17,322 bases of DNA from the NCBI GenBank assembly GCA_964446585.1, contig CAYUPI010000087.1, forward strand, positions 1 through 17,322. The letters are read 5' to 3'. The notes beneath the pieces were generated by a model. That model worked only from the letters and a program-made list of their open reading frames with translations, had not been told where the DNA came from and did no database searches. Within the stretch, counting starts at the first letter, position 1, and every line of letters starts with the position of its first letter. The stretch is from CAYUPI01 sp964446585. Its GTDB lineage: Bacteria; Verrucomicrobiota; Verrucomicrobiia; Limisphaerales; UBA8199. Both the position numbers and the translations under genes were made by a program. Shown in pieces: positions 11,877-17,322 of this stretch.

Positions 11877-13724
11877 ATGCAAGAGTTGAAATCGTTGCCC
11901 GCACATTTGGTTGGTGGAAATTTTTTGCTCGCCGAGACCGAGCCCGACCTCGTTTTCACACCTGAGGACCTGTCCGCAGAACAACGCCTGATGGCGCAGA
12001 CTGCCGAAAAGTTCATGGAAAAAGAAGTCCTGCCCAATCTCGAGGCCCTCGAGCATCAGGAGGAGGGATTGGCGCCGAAGATTTTCAAAAAAGCCGGCGC
12101 CGTGGGATTGCTGGGGATGGAAGTGCCGACGGCATATAATGGCTTGGGCCTGAACAAAACCACATCTGCGGGTGTGGAGGAACAGTTGACGCGCCTGGGC
12201 GGATTTGGCGTCACCTGCGGCGCCCATTGTGGCATCGGCACCGAGCCGCTCATCTACTTCGGCACCGAAGCGCAGAAGAAGAAATACCTTCCCAAGCTGG
12301 CCACCGGCGAATGGATGGCAGCCTACGCTTTGAGCGAAGCTGGTTCGGGCTCGGACGCCCTTGGCATGCGTTCCAAAGCAACGCTGTCTGCGGACGGCAA
12401 GCACTATGTTCTCAATGGCACCAAGATGTGGATCTCCAATGCGGCCTGGGCGAATCTGTTCACGGTCTTCGCCAAGGTCGATGGCCAGCACGTCACCGCC
12501 TTTCTGGTCGAGCGAACTTCTTCTGGCCTGTCCACCGGCAAGGAAGAGCACAAATTAGGCATCAAGACCTCCTCAACGCGCCGCCTTATCCTCGAGGATG
12601 TCAAGGTACCGGTCGAGAACGTTCTGGGTGAAGTGGGCAAGGGCGCGTATATCGCGTTTAATATCCTCAACCTCGGGCGGCTGAAGTTGGGGGTCGGAGC
12701 GGTCGGGGCGGCGAAGGAATTGCTCAAGACAGGGACAAAGTACGCTCTGGAGCGCCAACAATTCGGGCGGCCGATCGCTTCCTTCGGTCTTATTCAGCAC
12801 AAACTCGCCGAAGCTGCCGCGAACATCTATGCCGGCGAAAGCGCCGGTTACCGCACCGGCGCCATGGTTGATGAGGTGATGGAAACCGGCGAGACGATGG
12901 ATTCGATGAAGCCGCCGTTCCTGCGCGGCCTGGATGAGTTCGCCCTCGAGTGTTCGATTATCAAAGTGGCCGGCAGCGAAATCCTCAGCGGCGTGGTTGA
13001 TGAAATCCTGCAGATCCACGGCGGCTACGGCTACACGGAGGAGTTTCACCCTGCTCGCTCCTATCGGGATTCCCGCATCAACCGCATTTTTGAAGGAACC
13101 AATGAGATAAACCGCCTGTTCATTCCGGGTCTGCTTATGCGCCGCGCCCAACGCGGCCGGTTCCCGCTCGTCCAGGCCATTACGAAAGTGACCAAGGAAC
13201 TGCTGGACTCGGCGCCCTTGAGCGACGGTGGCTCGACAGATGAGCTGAGTGTCGCTCAGTCGTTCCTGGCCAACGCGAAAAAACTCGCCCTTTTCCTTTC
13301 CGGAGTGGCATACCAGAAATTCGGCGACAAGCTGATCGAAGAACAGGAAATCGTCGCTTGCCTCAGCGACATCATGATCGACGTCTATCTGGCGGAAAGC
13401 GCTTTGCTCCGCACTCTTAAGGTCCGAAAGCACAATGGCAACTCTCCGGTGTTGGCCGACTTGACCTTGATATTTGCTAACGAGGCGGTGGGCCGAATTG
13501 AGCTGCAGGCCCGACAGGCACTGGCCGCCGCCTCGGAAGGTGATGAACTGCGCGCGCAACTGGGCCTGATGCGGCGGCTGCTTCGCTGGACGCCCGTGAA
13601 TACCGTCGCATTGCGGCGTCGAGTCGCCAAACGGCTGTGCGAAGTCGGCAGCTATTCCGCCCTGGTGGCAGTAAACAAAGGGCAGCCTGCGACCCGAGCG
13701 GAGCCGGCCTTGGTGGCGGTGTAG
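11877..13724 (+). CDS. acyl-CoA dehydrogenase with C-terminal extension
   Basis: The 615-residue flavoprotein introduces the trans-2 double bond into acyl-CoA in beta-oxidation or amino-acid catabolism, passing electrons to electron-transfer flavoprotein. The N-terminal helical domain ends near AAYALSEAGSGSDALGMRS (FAD/substrate contact), then a beta domain with LNGTKMWISNA, and a C-terminal helical domain with RQQFGRPIASF, QIHGGYGYTEE and RIFEGTNEINRLFI. The glutamate of FEGTNE (residue 406) occupies the catalytic-base position. About 190 further residues follow, like the VLCAD/ACAD9 type that is longer than ordinary 380-residue enzymes. It begins 56 bases after the oxidoreductase; chain-length preference cannot be inferred. 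Confidence 0.93.
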   Translation: MQELKSLPAHLVGGNFLLAETEPDLVFTPEDLSAEQRLMAQTAEKFMEKEVLPNLEALEHQEEGLAPKIFKKAGAVGLLGMEVPTAYNGLGLNKTTSAGVEEQLTRLGGFGVTCGAHCGIGTEPLIYFGTEAQKKKYLPKLATGEWMAAYALSEAGSGSDALGMRSKATLSADGKHYVLNGTKMWISNAAWANLFTVFAKVDGQHVTAFLVERTSSGLSTGKEEHKLGIKTSSTRRLILEDVKVPVENVLGEVGKGAYIAFNILNLGRLKLGVGAVGAAKELLKTGTKYALERQQFGRPIASFGLIQHKLAEAAANIYAGESAGYRTGAMVDEVMETGETMDSMKPPFLRGLDEFALECSIIKVAGSEILSGVVDEILQIHGGYGYTEEFHPARSYRDSRINRIFEGTNEINRLFIPGLLMRRAQRGRFPLVQAITKVTKELLDSAPLSDGGSTDELSVAQSFLANAKKLALFLSGVAYQKFGDKLIEEQEIVACLSDIMIDVYLAESALLRTLKVRKHNGNSPVLADLTLIFANEAVGRIELQARQALAAASEGDELRAQLGLMRRLLRWTPVNTVALRRRVAKRLCEVGSYSALVAVNKGQPATRAEPALVAV

Positions 13725-13885
13725 AACCTGATCAAGTTCGGCGGCGATTCCTGGCGACGAGGGGACCTCAGTTGCCCCGCATTTGCTGGCGCGCGTCCGA
13801 AGGCCGAAATCCGAGGGACAAGTCCGCTTTCCAGGTTGCCTAAAGCCAAGCGGGTGGCAAGCCTGTGGCCATTCGTTTAGCGGCC

Positions 13886-16873
13886 ATGGACGGTACCACA
13901 ATTTTTTCGAGAGTATCACGTCGACAATTCCTGCGGCGGCTGAGTGGCCTGGGAATCGCAGTCTCCAGCCCCGCTTTGACCGCCCGGCTATTCGCCGCCG
14001 AGTCCGCCCAACTCCCAACCCGCGCGTTGACATTTCCCGGCCCCTGGCAATTTCTCTTGCCGAAAGCTTCGATTATCCTGGTCAGCGATCAACAATTGGA
14101 GGACCTCGAGGACCCGGACAAGTCGGTGGACTTGAGCTTGAGCAGCACCCCCAACGTGACGACGTTGCGCAAGATTTGCGATGGGGCCAGAGCGCAGGGA
14201 GTGCGAACATTGATTCTGGCGTTTGACGAGTTTTGGACGCAATACCGCCAGGGACAGAAAGGCAAACCGCGGCAGTTGATGCCGGACACGAATGAATACA
14301 TCCAGCGCCTGGCCAGGATCAGCGAGATGGTTAAGGCGCACGGTCTCGGCTTCGAGTTGAGCCTGCTGAGTCCGCTGGAGATAGGGCGCGGGTACGAGAG
14401 GAAAACCGGCGAGTCCGGGCACTGGGTGCAGTATCGTGAAGGTTATCGGGACGCGGCCACTGGCCAGTTCACTGTTTCTCTTTGGGAGCAGCGACGCTGG
14501 ACAAACAACAAAGGAGCGATTGATCTCAAACGCACGAATCTGAGGGTCTTCGCCTTCCGCGAGCGCCGGGTCGGCGGAACGAACTTCTACGCCGTAGATC
14601 CCGGAAGCATTGTCGAACTCAAGACCACGCCGAATATAGAGGTCGATGAATCGTCGCTGCCGAGCACCAATGCCCGACGGCTCACGGTAAGAGGCCGTGG
14701 GGAAACTGAGCTGGGCGGCCTGGATCGGGTGCTGGTAGTGATACGTTATGCGACGCCTGAACTGGACTATTTCAGCCCAAAGGCAATGCCGTTTCTGCGC
14801 GGGCTGGTAGAGCAATACCATGCAGCCGGGGTGCCGCTCAACGGTCTTTATGCCGACGAGATGCACATTCAACAGGACTGGGGCTACTTCACTCACCACG
14901 ACGAAGGGCAGTTCGACTTCCGGTATCTGACGCCACACCTTGAGGACCGATTTGCTGAGCTTTATGGCGCCGAATTCAAGGAGTTCGAAAAATTCCTGGT
15001 TTACTTCTGCTACGGCCAGCATGGCTTCCTGCCGACGCTCGAAGCGCGGCAGCCGGCGCAACATGTCCTGGGAGAAACCGCAGAAGCCATCCAGCAGACG
15101 TTTCTCCTCCGGCGGCGCTACTACGATTTGCTCGAAAACACGGTAGTTGATCTGTTCGCGGGCGCGAAGGAGTTCGCAGAGAAGAAATATGGCTGGGAGC
15201 TCGAGGCACGCGCGCATGCAACCTGGGCGCAAAGCCCAACTTGCGACGCCTGGGAGCGGGGAAGCCAGCCAGTCGCGCCCCGCCAGTACGAATACACGCC
15301 CGAGTTCCTGTGGTCGAACACGGTGCAGCAGACCGCTTCTGCCTGCAGCGATTACTTTGCCTGGAACAAGTTCCTGACCGGCGGCGGCAATGATCACGCC
15401 GAGGGCGGCTGGCTGGATCGAAACTATTACGGTATCGCGCTGGCTTGCTCGACCGGCATCTTGAATCGGGTCCCTTATGCGTACGCGGCAGCTTGGGGCA
15501 TGCCGCAAGAAGTGGCGGTTCGGCATCAGGCCGTGTGCAATGCGCTCGGCGCTTCCGCCGATCCATGGTTCCAGGCTGTACAGGATTCACAGCACCGGGA
15601 CACAGACGTGCTGATGCTCTACACGCTTTCGCTGGTTGCCTGCGAAGAGCGGTTCGGCTCGTGGATGACGCAGTACGCCTATGCAAATTATGTAACGCCG
15701 CGGAAGTTGCTGGAACACGGGCGCGTTACAAAGGATGGAAAGATCGACATGGCGGGGCGCAAGTTCGGAACGTTAGCAGTTTTGTTTGAGCCGCTGCCGC
15801 CGCCTGAGCTCTTGGATTTTTTGGCCCGGTTCGCTGAGAACGGCGGCAAATTGATTTGGTCAGGTCCGCCGCCGCGAGTCGATTTTTCCGGTCACTCGAT
15901 ACTGGCGCGATGGCAGACACTCTTCTGGATCAAAGCTCTCCAATTTGGCGTAGAAGGTTTGTTCGCGGGCGGTTGGGAAATCCATTTTTCGGGAAGTTTG
16001 CAAGTAGTCCCGTCCCAACGCGTACTGACGGATTTTCTAGTGGATCGAATTTACCCGGTCGAGCCGGAGGTGAACGCCGAAACAGTGGCTAAGGTGGGCC
16101 GAAGAATCGTTGGCACTCACCGGCGTTTGCCTAAGGGCGGCAGCGTGACGTTTCTGGGGTTTCGTCCGCGCGACGATCAGTCAGCATCGCTGGGCAAAGA
16201 AGTAAGGACCTGGTTTGAAATCCTTTTTGCGCTGGGGGCTTACCCGAAGATCGGCTCGAGCGCGCCGCGGAGCGATAACCCGGATGCCGTTTCACGGAGC
16301 ACGCCTTACGTGGCCTGCCGGTTTCCGAACGGAACCACTACCGTGGCGGCGCACTATCGCAGCATCGAGGAAACCTGGCCGGGAGGGTTCCACCGCGACG
16401 CGAAACTAGACAAGGAAATTTTGTCACGAAATCAGTTGCCCTCGCCTAAATTGGAGCTACGGGATTTCTGCGTCAACGGCCATTGCATAAATTACGAGGG
16501 CGCGCTGGCCCTGGCATTTCGACTCGATCAGCGCGGTCAACCGGCCGCGTTCGCCGGGCACGATTGCCGGGCGATCAATGTCGATGGAAGGGAATTCGTC
16601 TTTGCCAAGGCGCTCGTGGCGCTCATTGCCTGGGCGCCGGTGCTGTCGGAACGCCGTATCGCCGGCGGCGCAATTATGGAATTGTGGGTCCAGGGAGAAG
16701 CCGAGTTGGAAATTCCTCTGCCCATCGGAGCGGCCAAAGGCGAATTGTATTTCCAGGGATCGAGTCCGGAAGCCTTTGGCGAAAAAGTGGCCAGCGAGTG
16801 CAGCGCCGGCACGCTGCGTTTCAAAGCCTTGAACGCCTGGGGCCAACGGCACCTGTTTTTAGTCCAGCGATAG
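13886..16873 (+). CDS. large Tat-exported protein, putative glycoside hydrolase-like
   Basis: I start at the ATG at 13886, giving 995 residues; an upstream GTG at 13865 adds seven. The N terminus has a twin-arginine signal (RVSRRQFLRRLSGLGIAV, then an Ala-rich cleavage region before ESAQL). Residues about 30-480 look like an alpha/beta-barrel: strands ending in acidic pairs such as TLILAFDEFW and LNGLYADEMHIQQDWGYF are reminiscent of catalytic positions in clan A glycosidases. A later segment, GTLAVLFEPLPPPELLDFLARFAENGGKLIW, resembles the Rossmann-like trimerisation domain of GH42 enzymes. The C terminus is beta-rich. I do not recognise a named family; the hydrolase assignment is inference from layout. 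No close operon partner; a convergent lipoprotein gene follows. Confidence 0.6.
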   Translation: MDGTTIFSRVSRRQFLRRLSGLGIAVSSPALTARLFAAESAQLPTRALTFPGPWQFLLPKASIILVSDQQLEDLEDPDKSVDLSLSSTPNVTTLRKICDGARAQGVRTLILAFDEFWTQYRQGQKGKPRQLMPDTNEYIQRLARISEMVKAHGLGFELSLLSPLEIGRGYERKTGESGHWVQYREGYRDAATGQFTVSLWEQRRWTNNKGAIDLKRTNLRVFAFRERRVGGTNFYAVDPGSIVELKTTPNIEVDESSLPSTNARRLTVRGRGETELGGLDRVLVVIRYATPELDYFSPKAMPFLRGLVEQYHAAGVPLNGLYADEMHIQQDWGYFTHHDEGQFDFRYLTPHLEDRFAELYGAEFKEFEKFLVYFCYGQHGFLPTLEARQPAQHVLGETAEAIQQTFLLRRRYYDLLENTVVDLFAGAKEFAEKKYGWELEARAHATWAQSPTCDAWERGSQPVAPRQYEYTPEFLWSNTVQQTASACSDYFAWNKFLTGGGNDHAEGGWLDRNYYGIALACSTGILNRVPYAYAAAWGMPQEVAVRHQAVCNALGASADPWFQAVQDSQHRDTDVLMLYTLSLVACEERFGSWMTQYAYANYVTPRKLLEHGRVTKDGKIDMAGRKFGTLAVLFEPLPPPELLDFLARFAENGGKLIWSGPPPRVDFSGHSILARWQTLFWIKALQFGVEGLFAGGWEIHFSGSLQVVPSQRVLTDFLVDRIYPVEPEVNAETVAKVGRRIVGTHRRLPKGGSVTFLGFRPRDDQSASLGKEVRTWFEILFALGAYPKIGSSAPRSDNPDAVSRSTPYVACRFPNGTTTVAAHYRSIEETWPGGFHRDAKLDKEILSRNQLPSPKLELRDFCVNGHCINYEGALALAFRLDQRGQPAAFAGHDCRAINVDGREFVFAKALVALIAWAPVLSERRIAGGAIMELWVQGEAELEIPLPIGAAKGELYFQGSSPEAFGEKVASECSAGTLRFKALNAWGQRHLFLVQR

Positions 16874-16898
16874 TGAACCTGCGGTCCGAACGGCCGTG

Positions 16899-17246
16899 TT
16901 ATTCTCCCGCTGGCGGCGGCGCTTTGGCGATGACCTGTTTGGTATGATCGATCAACTCGTTGACCAGGGCCTTTTGTGCATCAGTGAGGCCGGGATTACT
17001 GGCAACCCTTTCGAGTTGAGCCACCGCCTGGGGAAATTGTGAGTAGCGAAAGGCACGTACTGCCAGGTATGCGTCATTCTGCACTTCGGGGCTGGCGTTC
17101 GTGAAGTCCTTGGTCAATCGCGACCAATTTACTTTTACGCCGTAATATTCCTGCGGGTGTCCTGACACCAGCTCGGACTTCTTACAGCCGGCTAAGGCAA
17201 GGAAAGAAAGCGCGAGAGTGAAAGATAACCGCTGGATCCTTTTCAT
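16899..17246 (-). CDS. small lipoprotein, helical
   Basis: The 115-residue protein has a lipoprotein signal peptide: MKRIQR, a hydrophobic stretch, and lipobox LAGC with the acylated cysteine at residue 21, followed by KKSE. The mature part is mostly helical; residues 45-105 (NDAYLAVRAFRYSQFPQAVAQLERVA and following) have the alternation of a single TPR-like hairpin. The last residues are A/P-rich. A purine-rich AGGGGGA precedes the ATG. It is convergent with the large exported protein, with 25 bases between stops, and lies 21 bases after the stop of another minus-strand gene, so they may form an operon. Function unknown. Confidence 0.8.
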   Translation of the reverse strand: MKRIQRLSFTLALSFLALAGCKKSELVSGHPQEYYGVKVNWSRLTKDFTNASPEVQNDAYLAVRAFRYSQFPQAVAQLERVASNPGLTDAQKALVNELIDHTKQVIAKAPPPAGE

Positions 17247-17267
17247 TCCCCCTCGACCCTCTGCCGC

Positions 17268-17322
17268 TTATGGTTTCTTCGGGTCGCGCGTGGAATGTTC
17301 CATGATCCAATAAGCATCGGGA
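17268..17322 (-). CDS. C-terminal end of a gene cut by the window edge
   Basis: The last 17 codons read PDAYWIMEHSTRDPKKP and end with TAA at 17268-17270. The end is hydrophilic and basic. Only the tail is visible, so no family is assigned. It precedes the lipoprotein gene by 21 bases in the same orientation. Confidence 0.5.
   Translation of the reverse strand, partial: PDAYWIMEHSTRDPKKP

Noticed and set aside
12573..14033. 486-codon minus-strand open frame opposite the acyl-CoA dehydrogenase gene
   Set aside because: It is the antisense shadow of a GC-rich gene with clear family motifs on the plus strand.
13988..15526. 512-codon minus-strand open frame opposite the large exported protein
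   Set aside because: Antisense shadow; the plus strand has a Tat signal and continuous coding to 16873.

Overview
The window looks like chromosomal DNA of a Verrucomicrobiota-type bacterium (PVC superphylum, perhaps near Pedosphaeraceae). That is an inference from gene style: moderately high GC, a Tat-exported Gfo/Idh/MocA oxidoreductase beside a secreted NHL-repeat protein, a very large Tat-exported hydrolase-like protein, and PVC-like variants of housekeeping enzymes. No marker gene fixes the taxon.

Positions 1-2591 hold a tRNA array, all on the minus strand: 15 tRNA genes with encoded CCA, one of them (His) cut by the window start, plus one remnant. Reading in the direction of transcription they are Gly(GCC), Trp(CCA), Ala(UGC), Met(CAU), the remnant, then a two-gene module (ribbon-helix-helix DNA-binding protein and a partner of unknown function), then Asp(GUC), Pro(UGG), Arg(UCU), Gln(CUG), Ser(UGA), Ile(GAU), Phe(GAA), Glu(UUC), Arg(GCG), Thr(CGU) and His(GUG). 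The tRNAs are abnormal in a systematic way. All 14 complete genes have G at position 55 instead of the near-universal U/pseudouridine, and nearly all have A18-G19 instead of G18-G19 in the D-loop. The one tRNA with G56 has C19, and the two with A54 have U58. The tertiary elbow therefore seems rewired by compensation rather than decayed.

Positions 2592-3345 have no convincing protein gene. Read on the minus strand they are dense in hairpins, including two GCAA tetraloops, a perfect 12-bp terminator-like hairpin and a perfect 10-bp hairpin directly in front of the array. I propose one or two structured non-coding RNAs here. Large ornate RNAs of the GOLLD and ROOL type are known beside tRNA arrays of mobile elements, so that comparison is worth making.

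Positions 3346-9229 are a minus-strand run of biosynthesis genes, in transcription order nadC, birA (4-base overlap), coaX, a D-2-hydroxyacid dehydrogenase, trpA and a mannose-1-phosphate guanylyltransferase. They cover NAD, biotin-protein ligation, coenzyme A, tryptophan and GDP-mannose. An inverted cluster of ATGGATTA-type repeats separates birA from coaX.

Positions 9289-16873 are plus-strand genes: a secreted NHL-repeat protein, a Tat-exported Gfo/Idh/MocA oxidoreductase, an acyl-CoA dehydrogenase with a C-terminal extension, and a ~995-residue Tat-exported protein with hydrolase-like layout. A small lipoprotein and the tail of another gene, both on the minus strand, close the window.
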